A DNA stretch of 64,000 bases from Deinandra increscens subsp. villosa (GCA_039602395.1 JBCNJP010000003.1:25616269-25680268); one strand, 5' to 3'; shown: positions 1 through 12,029, numbered from the stretch's first letter. Translations and numbers: made by a program. The notes: generated by a model not told the origin, from the sequence alone.

Positions 1-62
1 CCATTCTTGCCTCACAAACCGGACACCTATCTTCTTCAATTATTCCCCTCTTACGTAACCCT
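1..62 (-). pseudogene. possible zinc-binding (zf-RVT-like) fragment at window edge
   Basis: Read on the minus strand, this edge is open and encodes a stretch ending in RGIIEEDRCPVCEARM, with a CxxC pair. It runs off the window, and an in-frame stop lies just upstream. The pattern RGI...CPxC resembles the zinc-binding tail that follows reverse transcriptase in plant LINEs, but 20-odd residues are too few to decide. It could also be an exon of a RING-type or other zinc protein. Confidence 0.25.
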
Positions 63-322
63 TCTTTGGTTGGTTCTTAACTAACTATATCAGTTTAAAA
101 TTGAATATTTTACCAAACTAGCCCCTGGTTTGATTTCTTAAATGTTTCAGCGCATAATGATGGTTTGGCATTTATTGTAAAATGAACCGTTTGATAGGAA
201 GGTCGTTTACTTCGGTCTCTTTAAATCAACGTAATGAACGTTTGTTTATTTATGTGTGTTTATATTTGTTCGTTTAATTGTGGTCATTTATCCATGTGCG
301 TTTATATTTGTTCGTTTAATTG
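63..322. other. AT-rich stretch with short direct repeats, no gene seen
   Basis: No coding or RNA feature is visible. The end of the stretch has two copies of a sequence containing GTTTATATTTGTTCGTTTA, about 45 bp apart. These lead into the larger tandem repeat that follows. Confidence 0.5.
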
Positions 323-800
323 TAGTATATTTTTATAGTTTTATACTTTTACTACAAGACTGTTAGACTTTTACGTTTTATACCCCTTAACTTTTTTACC
401 CTCTAACTTTTAGATCTTTTTTTTGTTTTAAGTTTTGTTGTCTTTTATTTTGGCCACGAAACTTTTAACTTTTATACTTTCGTTTTTAGTATATTTTTAT
501 AGCTTTATACTTTCACCATAAAACTTTTAAACTTTTACGTTTTATACCGCTTAACTTAGTATATTTTTAAAGTTTTATACTTTCACCACAAGACTTTTAA
601 ACTTTTACGTTTTATACTCGTTAATTTTTTAATCCTCTAGCTAACTTTTAAAGTTTTTTATTTTTGTTTTAAGTTTTTTTGTCTTCTACTTTGGGGCACG
701 AAACTTTTCACTTTTCTACTTTCGCTTTTAATATACTTCTATAGTTTATACTTTCACAACGAGATTTTTAAACTTTTACGTTTTATACCACTTAACCTTT
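323..800. repeat. composite AT-rich tandem repeat
   Basis: A roughly 70-bp unit starting TAGTATATTTTTATAGTTT and ending with TTTTACGTTTTATACC begins at about 323, 487, 557 and 729. A second unit containing AAGTTTTGTTGTCTT separates copies 1/2 and 3/4, giving the order A-B-A-A-B-A. A GC-rich inverted repeat (CCCCGCAGCAACGCGCGG) follows at about 826. This arrangement is often seen in decayed non-autonomous DNA transposons, but no element ends were found. Confidence 0.6.
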
Positions 801-2993
801 TTTTCCTTTCGTATACAAGTTCAACCCCGCAGCAACGCGCGGTGTGGGTAAACATGTCGTTTAAGACAAATAAAATATAATCTTTCTATGTTTAACTTTT
901 TGAGAAGGTTTCTAGTCAATTATTTTTTTTAACACCGCAGTTTTCAGTAACAGCCCAAGAAGGAGGTATTGATAATGATTATGAATGGATATGTGGGGAG
1001 GTGAAGGATTGTGAAGGATTGGGACGTCGGAGCGGATCCTGAAATTAGAAAATAGGAGCTTTTCTAAGTTTCTAAGGAGATACGACCGTATCCAATTAAA
1101 GGGATACGCTCGTATCGAGTGGATCGGATCCGGGCCGACATGCCTGCGAGCCGTGATACAACCATATTGTCTTTGGGCGAGACGCCCGTATTGTTCCCGA
1201 AAATATATATAGGTATGTTTGACCATTTTTGGTCATAATTTTAGTGTTTCTCAAGCTCTCCGACCTTCAGAGTTTCTGTGGAGTTCCAAAGGGGTTATAT
1301 ATCGGATTAAGAGGCCAGAATTCATCAAGAATCACTAAGGTAAGTGATTTCATGCTTAAACTCATGATTTTGGAAAGTTTAGAAGGTTGATCATGAATTC
1401 TATGATTATTGGTCAGTTCAAGGATAGTGGTGGATGATCTGTGAATGCTAAGGTGTATCTGATCATCAAAGGAAAGCAGAATCAAGGTTAGATTGCACAT
1501 GCATGCATAATTTCTAAATTTGAAAAGTTTTGGGTTGCATGTAAGATCAAGGGCGATTCTGGTTGTTTCCAGAGGTTTGGTTAAAGGGGGCATATGTTTA
1601 AACGAGTAGGGAATGATTCTAGTAACGAGAATTGGGTAAACGACCACTGGAAATGGCCAAAATCTGAAGATTTGGGTTCTGGTGGGATGAATACGCCCGT
1701 ATGAGGCTTGGGTGATACGGTCGTGGCCGTATTCATGGGAAGAGATGAATACACCCGTATTGAGTTATGTTGATACAGTCGTATTCATGGGCTGAACGTA
1801 TCAGAAAGGTTAATGAGGGTCGTATTGCATGTGGGATAAAAATGCAATTGAGAATTCGAAAGACCCGCGATACAGCCGTATTGTGTAAAGGTGATACGGT
1901 CGTATCCAGGGTAACCAGAATGTGGAAATTGCTTTAGTTTGGGAATTTGAGCTCGTAGGGTCGGGTTCGAGTTAAATGGTTAATCTGTAATCATTGTGGT
2001 GCCCTTCAGGGAGTCTTAGCGAAGACATTGGGATAACGGGGTGCACAGTTGATTAGCAAGGTATTAACCGGACAGTTGCTCAGCTAACTAAGGTGAGTTC
2101 TAAGAGCCCACTTTTTAAATGTTTTCTATGTTTTGGGCTGATATGCATACGTGTTAGTTTTAAATACCTAAATTGTTATAGAATTGTGAATACATGTTTT
2201 GGGGGTATTGCAAGATGGAAATTCTAACGTAATGGTTTGGGTTATGACATTGCGGTGTGGGGGTCAGGGAAGGAAGTCTAAGCGGGTTTATGTAATAGTT
2301 GATGGCTGCATGTAAATTACATTGGTTCATGTCATGGTAAAAACAGTGAGGTCGTCCTGCACCGGATTGAGGACAGCCCATCTCTAGTTGTATCAAGGGG
2401 GTGATGGATACGTCGCTGGTACATCCTATATATAAACCTCTGAGGTATAATAGGAGATGACGTTGAAATTTATCCTGTGTAGGTAGAATTCACGGGCCAC
2501 AATGGGGCGGAGCCAATAGTTTTTATATGCAGGGATCATCTGTTGGGTAAACCGGTGAGAGGCTTGGGGGATGAGAAGGGTTTTGACTACAGTCTTAACT
2601 CACGGACATTGAGCCTAAGGGGGGAAAGGTTTAGTGTGCCAGGCAGGGTTAAGAGGGGGAAACATCTTGACTGGGAGCCATCTAAGCCTAGGGAGGCGTG
2701 ATGGAAATGGGATAGTGGTCCAAGGGCAAGGCTAAGCTAACATACTACCTTGTTCTTGGAACGAGAGAGAAAACCTCACTAGGTGGTGGGGCCTCTCTTG
2801 GGGAGCGGGGAGGGACACTTTACTAGGGGGTAAAGTGGAACGGTCGGACTGTACAGTTAGGACTGGGGGTTGTTGCGAACACCCGGAGTTCGTGGCGACT
2901 GACTCTTTTCAAAGGCGATGACGATTGCCTTAAGTGGTATGCAAGCCAGAGTAGTATTATGATTTAGCAGTAACTTGCAAGGACTAAACATCT
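801..2993. other. repeat-derived non-coding DNA with GATACGGTCGTATC-like motifs
   Basis: No gene was recognised. Between about 1080 and 1910 the sequence returns many times to variants of GATACGGTCGTATC (for example near 1085, 1108, 1686, 1712, 1750, 1775, 1866 and 1895). At 2420-2440 there is a TATA-like CCTATATATAAAC; a similar context recurs near 31885 inside the nested gypsy-type element. I infer a decayed LTR or leader of a retroelement, family unknown. Confidence 0.4.
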
Positions 2994-3002
2994 CTATATG
3001 CT
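2994..3002. repeat. target-site duplication, left copy (CTATATGCT)
   Basis: Nine bases immediately before the inverted repeat at 3003. The right partner, CTATATGTT at 4264-4272, matches 8 of 9. A 9-bp duplication is characteristic of Mutator-like elements. Confidence 0.75.
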
Positions 3003-3124
3003 GAGTAAATTACACCAGAGGTCCCTATGGTTTGTATGAATAATGAAAAAGGTCCTTGAAGTATTGAAATTATGGAAGAGGTCCTTGTGGTTTGTATACG
3101 TGTAACATGGTAGGTCCTCCGTTA
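3003..3124 (+). repeat. left terminal inverted repeat of the Mutator-like element
   Basis: Pairs with 4141-4263. It contains the blocks AGGTCCCTATGGTTTGTATG and GTAACATGGTAGGTCC, both present in reverse complement at the right end. Confidence 0.85.
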
Positions 3125-3194
3125 GTTTTAATGGTTAAGTTGTGTCATGTGAGTTACACATGATGGGCCTTTTGGTAATTTACAAATCATAACC

Positions 3195-3940
3195 CTAATT
3201 ATCTTTTGTACGCATGATCCTTTCCACCATCATTTCATTGCTAACCGGCACGTTTTCATCATTTAAATCAACAGGTTTTCCTTTCATTTGTAACACAGCT
3301 TCACCTAAAGCCTTCTTGACTATTCCACAATAGGTTTCTAAATACTCCAACTTCTCCTGTAAATTACCTATTCAATATTTCATTTCAGAAACCTCCATTA
3401 AAGCGGCATCCCGTCTCTCGTTTGCTTCTGTTAGTTCTTGCTTCAACGCCTCGATCGACATTACACCTGAATCTTTCAACGAAGCTTCATCTGATTCCAC
3501 GTGGTTTGGAGAACCTTCCATACCTTTGTGTTTTTTCTTGTTCAACCGTGGAAACAACCAAGAAAGACCTTTTCCCGATTTGGGTTTTGAACGCGATTGA
3601 ACTGATGAATGGGAATCAATCATCGGCACCACCAAGTTCGAGTGCTTATGATTTTTTTCGTATGATGTAACGGACCTGAAATCACCGAGATTGGTTCTTC
3701 TCGATCTGGAACGTTTGGTTTCGGACTTTCGGGTGATGGTACGAGATTATTCGTAACCGAATTGTGATCGTCAGCGAGGCATGTTTGTCTTACAATGCTC
3801 ATTAGTTTCGGCGGCAACAGTATTCTTGAAGATGTGTAATCAGACAAGAATCTTAAATCATCGTTAGCTACGACGTTTAGACTATATCCGTCCCAAGTAC
3901 TTGGAGAAGTTTGATTTCTTGTTACATCATAACTCTATCA
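3195..3940 (-). pseudogene. captured fragment resembling an IRK-interacting protein (IRKI/GIL1-like) gene, broken
   Basis: Minus-strand translation gives a low-complexity N-terminal part, a basic SGKGLSWLFPRLNKKKHKG block, then a coiled coil (IEALKQELTEANERRDAAL followed by LQEKLEYLETYC). It ends near VPVSNEMMVERIM and a stop at 3195-3197. The order basic block, coiled coil, LEYLETYC, PVSxEVMVE is how I remember plant IRK-interacting protein-like sequences, so the name is a recollection, not a search result. The fragment is disabled: a one-base shift in an A7 run near 3650 changes frame, and an in-frame TGA at about 3369-3371 interrupts the coil. No start codon is seen at its 5' end. It lies wholly inside the Mutator-like element. 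Confidence 0.6.
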
Positions 3941-4140
3941 AGAGATATAAGTGTGTTATTATTTTCAATAATTTTGATAAAGAAAAAGGGATCCATAAAT
4001 AATACGATCAGTACTCACTATAGTTAAATAAGTGTTACGCTTGATACGACAAGCAACACAACGTTTAATAAAAGGGGAGTGGAAATTACGGATTTGCCCT
4101 TCCCTCAAGTGTAGTTAATGGCTTAACTTAACTGGGTTAG

Positions 4141-4263
4141 TTAAGGAGGGACCTACCATGTTACACGCATACAAACCATAGGGACCTTTTCTGTAATTTC
4201 AGTACTTTAAAAACCTCTTTCATTATTCATACAAACCACAGGGACATCTAGTGTAATTTACTC
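4141..4263 (-). repeat. right terminal inverted repeat of the Mutator-like element
   Basis: Reverse complement of 3003-3124 with several substitutions. The outer end reads GTGTAATTTACTC. Confidence 0.85.
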
Positions 4264-4272
4264 CTATATGTT
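4264..4272. repeat. target-site duplication, right copy (CTATATGTT)
   Basis: Matches 2994-3002 at 8 of 9 positions. Confidence 0.75.
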
Positions 4273-4588
4273 TGATCCCCACATTTAGACTAAACCCAAA
4301 CTTGTAAATTTTGTATTAGGGTCGTTTCATGTTCTCCATTTTCGTGTTATGTAAAAAATTCACGGAATTCATGTCCAAACGATTGATAATGTACCTCCCT
4401 AAATCATTACCTAAATCATATTGAAGCGATAGAAAGAACAAATGATAGAGACACATGAACAATTAGTAATTTACATGCATGGATTTATTTATAATATACT
4501 TACGATATATATATATATATAAATAATATATAAACAATATTTGGTTGGAATAATTATATGATCAAATTTAATTTCTAGTCTACAATGA
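4273..4588 (-). other. 3' flank of the oxygenase gene
   Basis: The region downstream of the stop is AT-rich. It has an (AT)n run at about 4507-4521. On the minus strand an AATAAA occurs at about 4484-4489, roughly 100 bases past the stop, and could be a polyadenylation signal. Nothing else was recognised. Confidence 0.4.
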
Positions 4589-6400
4589 CTATTTTGGTGG
4601 AATTTTGGCAAAGTCAAGTGTTTTCTTCCCTTGCAGCTTGTTGGTTACATAGTGCCTACTATACTCTCCATGGTTGTATCTTCTATACTTGCTAGGGTTG
4701 TTTTCGTCATCAACCAATTTTTGGATTGGACCTATCTCTACGTCATAACTTGGAGCGTAAAACGTAACGATCGATAGTCGGTCCTTCTCTTTGTGCGTAA
4801 CCGCTCTATGTTCCGAGCTCTTGTATCTTCCATTCGTCAAAACCTGTCAAGATAAACGAGGTTGATTAATTACTAATTAATGCATTTTCTACGAAAACAT
4901 AAAGAAGGTTTGTGATTAAAAAAAAAAGTAGTTCACCTCTATGGTGTCACCAATGTTGATTACTAGTGCATTTTCGACCGGTTGAACGGGCACCCATGTA
5001 TCGTTTTTAAGCACGTGTAGGCCGACGGCATTACCCTTTCCTTGTTGCAATACTGTGAGCGCGCTTCCATCTGAATGGGGGCTTAAACCCAATACGAGAT
5101 CGGGTCTAGGACACGCGGGGTAGTAGTTCATTCTTATCGCTTGCACACTCACTCCGAACATTTCTTCGAAAATATTTTCATCAAGCCGCAGGCTTAACGC
5201 TATAAATTTCAAAAGATCTTCACATAGCTTTCTGATGTCTCTTGAGTAAGCCTCCACAGTTTCACTACAAAACATAATTATTGTTAAACACCAAATTCTT
5301 CATATGTACCCAAAAAAGTACCCAAATAAAAGTGCTTTTAGACTTTGCCAATAAAATTTCAAATAACCTTTAATGTTGGAAGTAAGCTAAAAAATACCCT
5401 TTTTTTTAGTGGACACTTACCTAAACATTGGTGGGTTGGTTGGCCACAATTTAGGGTTCCTAATGGAGTGAGGGACTAAACCAAGAGCAAACATGTTGCA
5501 CCAATCTAGCTTTTGATGTTCCGAGAACACGAAAGCCTGCCCGTAACCCTGAACAGTTCCTGGTGCCATTGGATACTTTTGTTTCTCTTCAACAGGAAGC
5601 ATGAAGAACTCCATAGCCATTTTCTCTATCTTCTCTAGCAAATCGAGTTCAATTTCATGGTTTATCACCTGCATAAACACAATAATACAGTTAATTAAAA
5701 TGGCCCATCTGCCCAAACTGCTCCTTTTTGTGGTAACCGTGACTCGTGACCCAATACCCTATTAACCAACGAGATTCAATAAAATATAGCTTACAATGGG
5801 CAAAAGCCTCTCTTGTGCATGCAAGTATCATCTAACAAAGTGTTTGCACACAGTAATTTCCTTGGCAATATGCAAAGCTACTTGCTTTTGTGACATAAGT
5901 GTAATAAAATGATTTCCCTTTTTAATTTACCACCAAAAAGCTAACTTTTTACGAGTTACTTTAACTATTCGACCATTTGTTCTTGAGAGTACATTTCAGT
6001 GGTAAGTGGTGTACCCATTTTACCAAGTGGTGAGGTGCAGATTTGGTGGATTTAGTTATTAGTAGTAGATTAGGTCGCTTTTCAAAAAATATATATATAA
6101 TAATAATAATAATAATAAATTTATACGTTCACATACCTGAAAAAAGCCCCACTCCTCACAAGAAGCTGAAAGCTTCAAGATTTCAAAGTGAAATTCTTCT
6201 TTGTTTCCTTTCATGAGTTTTTTAAGATCAATGACAGGTATACTACTGGACAACAACGGTGCACGAATTGTGCCTAGTATCGGCCTCTCGGCCATATCAC
6301 GGACAAACCTGTCCGGAACTTTTGTTTTTCGGGCCTTCTTGAGTTCCTGAACATCGTCTATTTGACCAACATTAAGAGGCAGTTGGAACACAGGAGCCAT
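4589..6400 (-). CDS. 2-oxoglutarate/Fe(II)-dependent oxygenase, SRG1-like family (four exons)
   Basis: I read exons 6400-6137, 5668-5421, 5264-4937 and 4843-4589, all with GT...AG introns (468, 156 and 93 bp), giving 364 residues. This is the usual length for SRG1/codeine-demethylase-like oxygenases. The N-terminal DIOX_N part contains SIPVIDLKKL and EEWGFFQ. The C-terminal double-stranded beta-helix has NYYPACPRPD (from N217), the iron ligands H234 and D236 (SPHSDGS) and H292 (SSEHRAV), and the 2-oxoglutarate-binding R302-x-S304. All catalytic residues are present and no stop or shift is seen, so the gene is probably functional. The family performs oxidative steps in soluble specialised metabolism; the substrate cannot be read from sequence. 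An in-frame ATG exists at 6451, but it would lie about where transcription starts. The ATG at 6400 (MAPVF...) is in good context (ATGGCT) and fits relatives. Confidence 0.9.
6099..6120. repeat. (TAA)n microsatellite in intron 1
   Basis: Seven TAA/ATA repeats lie just inside intron 1 of the oxygenase gene, next to a short (AT)n run. Confidence 0.9.
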
Positions 6401-6475
6401 GATTATTAGAAGAAGTAGTTTAGAGGTAACAAATGAGTTTAGTTTGCACATGGTGTTGGGTTTCTATAATGGTGT

Positions 6476-6485
6476 CTATTTATAG
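6476..6485 (-). promoter_or_regulatory. TATA box of the oxygenase gene
   Basis: The minus strand reads CTATAAATAG. This places the transcription start near 6450, about 50 bases before the chosen ATG. It argues against the upstream in-frame ATG at 6451. Confidence 0.65.
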
Positions 6486-6489
6486 AGAA

Positions 6490-8829
6490 CTAACATATGG
6501 AATGACGTATTGGCCCATGCTTTTGCACTTTAAAGATTTCATAGACACCTTTATTTAGGTTCCCAACTGGTACCAATTTTACCTTTGTTACTGTAGTAGG
6601 ACTGAAAAGCATAACCCAACACACAAAATATATAATATTTCATTCATTATTAAAGGGCATGCGCATATGTAGTTGCATGTTGATGTCACCATTTTGTAAA
6701 CAAAATCTAGTGTGATATTATCATCATTAGTTTCTCCTATGTCATCACCAATGTGTGTATTCAACTTTTTTCTACCATTACCTAGAGATATAATCTTAAA
6801 TCTTTGTCTCTTTCTCTCTCTCTTAAAGACACACACATATACACACCAATTTGTTCACAGGTTCCTTATGGAACTGGACTGGAGACTAAGAGAATAGGAA
6901 ACTGTCAACGGGAGACCAACCTATTTTGTGTAGGTCAATTTGTTGGTTCGAGGGGGTCAAAATTTTTTTACAACAATTCTTAAATTTTCTATGTCTTGTA
7001 GAAGGATTTGAAGTTTTTAACCCCCAACCTCTTGGGTTGTGGGACAACTAATTAAACCACCAAGATGTCCCCTTGAGGACGATGGGTCGAATTAAGAGCG
7101 GCTTTTTAAGATTGCGTAATTGAAAATTCAAGTGTGTATACATACATTCATCCGACTCTTGACTGATCGAGCCTTAAATACACGATTACTAAACATCAAC
7201 CTAGGCAACATGTATCAAGCGGGTACTTAACTAACACAAACTACCGTTTAACAGTAACTGTAAACAAAGATTTAACCCTGTTTGACAGACCCAGTTTGAC
7301 TTTCAAATTTGAGCCATTTGACACTTGGTAAATAAATTTTGACACAGTTTAACTTTCAAATTTGACCCAGTTTGACTTCCAAATGTACACATTTCAGCGA
7401 CCATTTTGACTTTCAAATTTGACCCACACTTCAGAGTTAAGAAAGTTTATGTTAGGATTGATTATGGATTGCTTTCCTTGAATTTGAACAAATGCTTATA
7501 AAATTTAACTAAGAACTAATTAAAAACCATGAGCATATAAAAACCAGTAAACATAACAGAGATAAAACAAAGCTTGTAATCAAACAGTCATCACAGATTG
7601 CATTCACTCAATAATAAATATTGTTTACAGGAAGTTTTCTCTCCCCCTCGAAGAATGTATAATCTCTCCGGCTCACACAGATACAATTCTCTCTTTTCCA
7701 CAGAGTTATGCACATACCACTCTTTCATAAATTACATTTCAAAAGAGATGATATATAATAAAACTGAGAGCTCTAACGTTATCAAATAATGACTCATGAA
7801 AAAACGACAAAAAGTTTGTTCCAACTGAATGGGATTTCAGTGAAAGAACTGGGAACCACTTATGAGGATCAGTGGAAGAGAGTGGTTTTTCAATCTTTAT
7901 CTTTAGTGGATCTGCTTGCTCATCAAGGAAGCCATGCTTCAATTGATAGTCTTTAGTTGAGCCATCACATACTTATTAAAGGTTGCTCTTCAGGGGATGT
8001 CTTGAACCTTCTTGACTATTATGAGTAGTTATTCCATCATTACCTTCGACTTATATTGATTAGGGGATAGTCTTTTGGGGACTGTAGCTTGATCAAGGAT
8101 GAGTGATTTGTGCATCAATGCGTTCTGGATTCAACAGTTTACCATTCGGGTTCTCAGTCTCACGTGTAGTGCCATGGATCGTGAGAGAAATTGTGGTGTC
8201 TTCCAACAAGTAAGCTTTTAATTAAACTCTAGTTCTAATAATCTTATCTTTTAGTTCATTATTTAATTAGAATTTATTATTGTAACAACTTCATACGAAG
8301 TGGAGAAACCGAATGGCACAAAATTGATCATATAACTTGGTGTACGTTAAGTTTAATCATGCATTAATATGCCAATACCAATATCAAAGATAAGACACCA
8401 AGATCCTATACTTTTAAATTAAAAACTGATGCAACTAACTAGTGCAAGAGGAAACTAGTGTCAGTGAAGATGCGTTACTCGATCTTGATGTTGATGCTAC
8501 ATTGTATATGTTTGTGTGTTCATATTATTAGTCATAACATGTTAGGAACACTATTCTATTGACTTCGTTCCACGTTCTACTTTCCACTTTATATTATTAG
8601 TTTCTCACTCGATTTATATATTTGTTTGTTGGTTTATGCTACATTGTATATGTGTGTGTGTTCATATTATTAGTTTTTGGTGCATATTTTATGTTATATG
8701 TAGTTTATAGATAATTTATAATATTTTAATACATGTGCGCCTCATGAGCATAAAGCGATGTGCAGTTGCGCTTCGCGCCTTGACTAGGGAGCTAATGCTT
8801 TTTTGCGGCTCGCACTTTTTCAAACCAAA
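6490..8829. other. intergenic region, no gene recognised
   Basis: No coding region could be supported. At 7284-7426 there are several imperfect repeats of TTGACTTTCAAATTTGACCCA. At about 6995-7080 the minus strand has a TGGTGGTTTAATTAG...GGGGTT arrangement like a decayed tRNA-derived repeat. Near 8750-8830 is a GC-rich patch (GTTGCGCTTCGCGCC) of repeat character. Confidence 0.4.
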
Positions 8830-9335
8830 CTTCTCCGTGTAGTTTTCTATCAGTCTCCCTAGAATGTATAAATTTCAGTGGTAAACCGCCCTGATATAAA
8901 ATTCCAATTATTCAGCATAACATGACTTTTTTGTCAAATTCTTGTCCTATCAACTCTCCCACATTTTCATAGCATGGCTTAGAACTTAATCCCCCATTGG
9001 TTACCACAACATTAAGTGTCCCCATTGTTCTTGTAGATAGGAACTTGGACACCACTCCACTTTTCTAGCATCCTTCTAGCTTTGAAGATGATACTGAAGA
9101 AACTTGTTAAACAATGAACACCTTCCTCTCCGAAACATTTTGACACCTCAATAAGTATGTTGTTCCGGCCAAAAGCTTTAGCCCTTCCCATCTTCCTGTG
9201 TAATATTATGATCGTAGCAGTTACTTTGTTCCCAACGTTGTATAGTTGGGTTCTTGCTTTCTTCTTGATGAGACCTACCCTCGTTAATAATATATTCATG
9301 TCAACAAAAGGAGTAATAAAATTTGGATGCATATC
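8830..9335 (-). pseudogene. LINE (L1-type) reverse transcriptase relic
   Basis: Minus-strand translation of 9332-9012 contains GRAKAFGRNNILIEVSKCFG, EEGVHCLTSFFSIIFKARRM and VPIYKNNGDT. These match the familiar plant LINE pattern GKAxGPDxIPIEVWKCLGEEG...VPIYKNKGD that opens the reverse transcriptase fingers. Below 9012 the match continues in changing frames (GNQWGIKF, then LSHAMKMWE, then NNWNFISGRFT), each broken by stops. The catalytic FADD-type motif is not present, so only a piece of the domain remains. It is non-functional. Confidence 0.75.
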
Positions 9336-11617
9336 ATTGGTGCAATATTTTTAAATATGGTCTTCACCTTTTGTCAGAATCATTGAATATTCTTTAAAAA
9401 TAAAATGATGTGAAAGTAGCTTGCCAATAAATGTTTGCACATTAAAAATCAACCATTTGTATAGATATCTCCATATATTGTAGCATCTCAAGTTTTATAT
9501 ATGTCCCATGGGTGCTCCATAACATTTCTTTCTCCAAATAAACCTAACACGATAACCTAAACTGGTTACAAATAGCAAGAACTAGTAACCACAATTTTCA
9601 TAATCGGGAATACAACTGTACAAATCAGATCAGGTGTTGAATGTTAATCATAGGAAACTAATGTCCTATTAGAACAACAGTTCATGAGTGAAAACAGAAT
9701 CTGCTGATTTTATAAGTTAAAATGATATGAAAAGTTTGAACCTGCTGTGTTCGAAGGTTAAGAAGTCGGTAACTTTTTATCTCATGAGCTTTGGTGTCTT
9801 GCCTATATGTAAGAGCTCTACAATCTTTGATCTTTCCCAACAGTTCCACTTTCATCTTTCCAGCTCTGTGAGGACCATATAACATTTTTTACACTCCCAG
9901 TGAGTAAATTAGCAGCCTGTAATATGTGCACTACACCTGGCAAAATAAGTCCATATGTCTAATTTTGGGTTAAGAATCTTAAGATGGGTGTCTTATAAAG
10001 ATAATTTCACTAAAATAGGCCATCAATAATTTACAATTGGGTTAAATGGGTGGACTAAAAAGAGATGGTGGGTCATAATAGGTGGAAGCTCTTCACCTAG
10101 ATTAACTGTAGACAGAATTCACCAATGTCATATGATTTTGATTCTTTCTTCATTTGTGGAACTGGGGTACCATATGATTTTGATTCTGGTTAGTGCTTTG
10201 TTAATTTTTTTTCCCTTAATTTATACTTGTTATTCATTTATGTTTACTTTATATACAACTAAATAAGCCTTAGGTACAACCAAAAGCTGCATCCATCTCA
10301 TTTTTTTTACACATTGGTCTTTTTTATCATGTAAATCATTCATGATCTCTTCATCCCTTTTGCTGTTTCTATGTATCACCCTCCTTAAAGACCCCAATGT
10401 TGACAAATTTTGAGGCCCTGAGTGGTTTTCCTAATCGCGTAGAGAGCCTCAGGCGCTACTTTTTAGACCAAGGTTATGCTATGTGCTTACTGTAGTCACA
10501 ATTTGCATTGCATAATCGTTCAGACTAGTCTTTCTCAATAAATTACACATAATTGTCTTGCCATTGCCTGTTCCAAAGAGTGCGTGAGACATTTCCCATA
10601 CATCACTAAGGCTATTGCATCCTTGGTTGTATCAAACGATAATTTTCTTGCCTACTCATTAGACACCTACCAGCCATAGTATACCTTCTGTTGATCAGTT
10701 TGATTCCAACCTTTGGCTGTAACAGTATATGTTAAAGTTCAATGTTGCATTGCCTCAAAGGATTATAAAGAAATACACATAAAAATATACCATAACAGAG
10801 GCTTTGTGAAACGTTCTTTTCGAAGAATCTATGGCCATTGGTTCCATATCTCTGGTTGGGATTTTTATCATTTACATGACTTAATTACTACTGACTTCTT
10901 GAGCATGAAGAAAACAAGCCAATTGAGGGATCAAATACTAACTGTTATCATCCCAACTGTTTTCTTTTCGACTCGCACAGAATCGTTGGGGTCTCTTTCT
11001 CCTCAATCACTCGCACAGAATCTTACGGTCACACAGACCTTTTCCCAGTAACAACCTCTGATTGATTCTAATTCTGGTTGAAAGCCAGCCACTTTCTTAA
11101 CAGGATTCCTAAGCCAACTAAAAAGGGAGGGAGGCATACTGGAACAGATACAATTTTCAGTGTCAGATATCAAAGGAAACTATAAGCTACGCCTGTTAAT
11201 TGCATACATTCACATGTTTGATTCTAATTAGCAAATTGCAACTGCAGACTGTCCCAACGAATATAACTGTTAATGAGTTACATCCTGTACAACTGTTAAA
11301 CAGCACAGTAAGTTTGATTAGGAAGCTCACCTGTAATTGGTTGTTAAGTGGAGATCCTGGGCCGACGCAAAACTTCTCTTCTCGTCGTTAACAGCATCGT
11401 TCAATTCCGTCACCCCGTTTCGATTCCGGCGACTCCGATTCGTTTAGGGCTTCAATTTGGCACCCGATTCAAGGGCTTGTTGGTGCAAAACTTGATGAAT
11501 CAGACCGCGCATGAAACCGACCTATCATAAAGATAATTGGCAATAAAAAATAATTATTTTGAAGCCTAAAAAATGCCACACATGAGATGAGAGAGGATAT
11601 AAGCCTTTATATTCTAA
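9336..11617. other. intergenic region, no gene recognised
   Basis: The longest open stretches (about 100 codons, for example 10713-11051) show no recognisable domain. A more GC-rich patch at 11350-11530 could be the 5' exon or leader of an unrecognised gene, but nothing supports that beyond composition. Confidence 0.35.
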
Positions 11618-12029
11618 CTAGGTTAGTAACCCGTGTACTACACGGGTTGAATATAATATAAATTCATAATATTAGATAAATACAAAAGAAAAAAGATAGT
11701 GATCAAGAAATTTGAAAATTATGATTTATATAAATTCTTATAATAAATTAAATAATAATTTAATACATTTAAGAAATTTGTTATGTTTCACAAGTTATTG
11801 ATTACTTTTCATAAAAAGACTAAAATTATTAAGTAAATTAATTAAATCTATATTAATTTTATCAAAATTTTAAAATAAAATTTTAGTTTTGACAAAATTG
11901 GTAATTAATCACAATTCATGATTTCCTAAATTGGTAATTGATTGTGAGTTTGACATGTGGCGATGGTGATGTGGACCATTTATAAATGAGACATGTGGCA
12001 TAAATTTTATTGCTTTATTAGTATTAAGA
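11618..12029 (-). mobile_element. non-autonomous Helitron
   Basis: Read on the minus strand, the element starts TCTTAATACTAATAAAGC and ends with a perfect hairpin AACCCGTGTA-G-TACACGGGTT (11628-11648), six bases and then CTAG (11621-11618). It lies between A and T. A 5' TC, a 3' hairpin followed by CTRR and an A^T target are the defining Helitron features. At 412 bp it has no coding capacity. Confidence 0.8.

Larger units (their letters stand above)
3003..4263. mobile_element. Pack-MULE-like Mutator element with captured gene fragment
   Basis: The element is 1261 bp, begins GAGTAAATTACACCAG and ends with its near reverse complement. The terminal inverted repeats are about 120 bp (3003-3124 and 4141-4263) and can be followed base by base with scattered substitutions. 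A 9-bp direct repeat flanks it. It encodes no transposase. Its interior is instead occupied by a minus-strand fragment of a host-type gene (3195-3920). Long TIRs, a 9-bp TSD and a captured gene piece together define a Pack-MULE. The family assignment is inferred from structure, not from a transposase. Confidence 0.8.

Noticed and set aside
10713..11051. 112-codon frame as a small gene
   Set aside because: No domain, no neighbouring exon signals and low-complexity intergenic surroundings.
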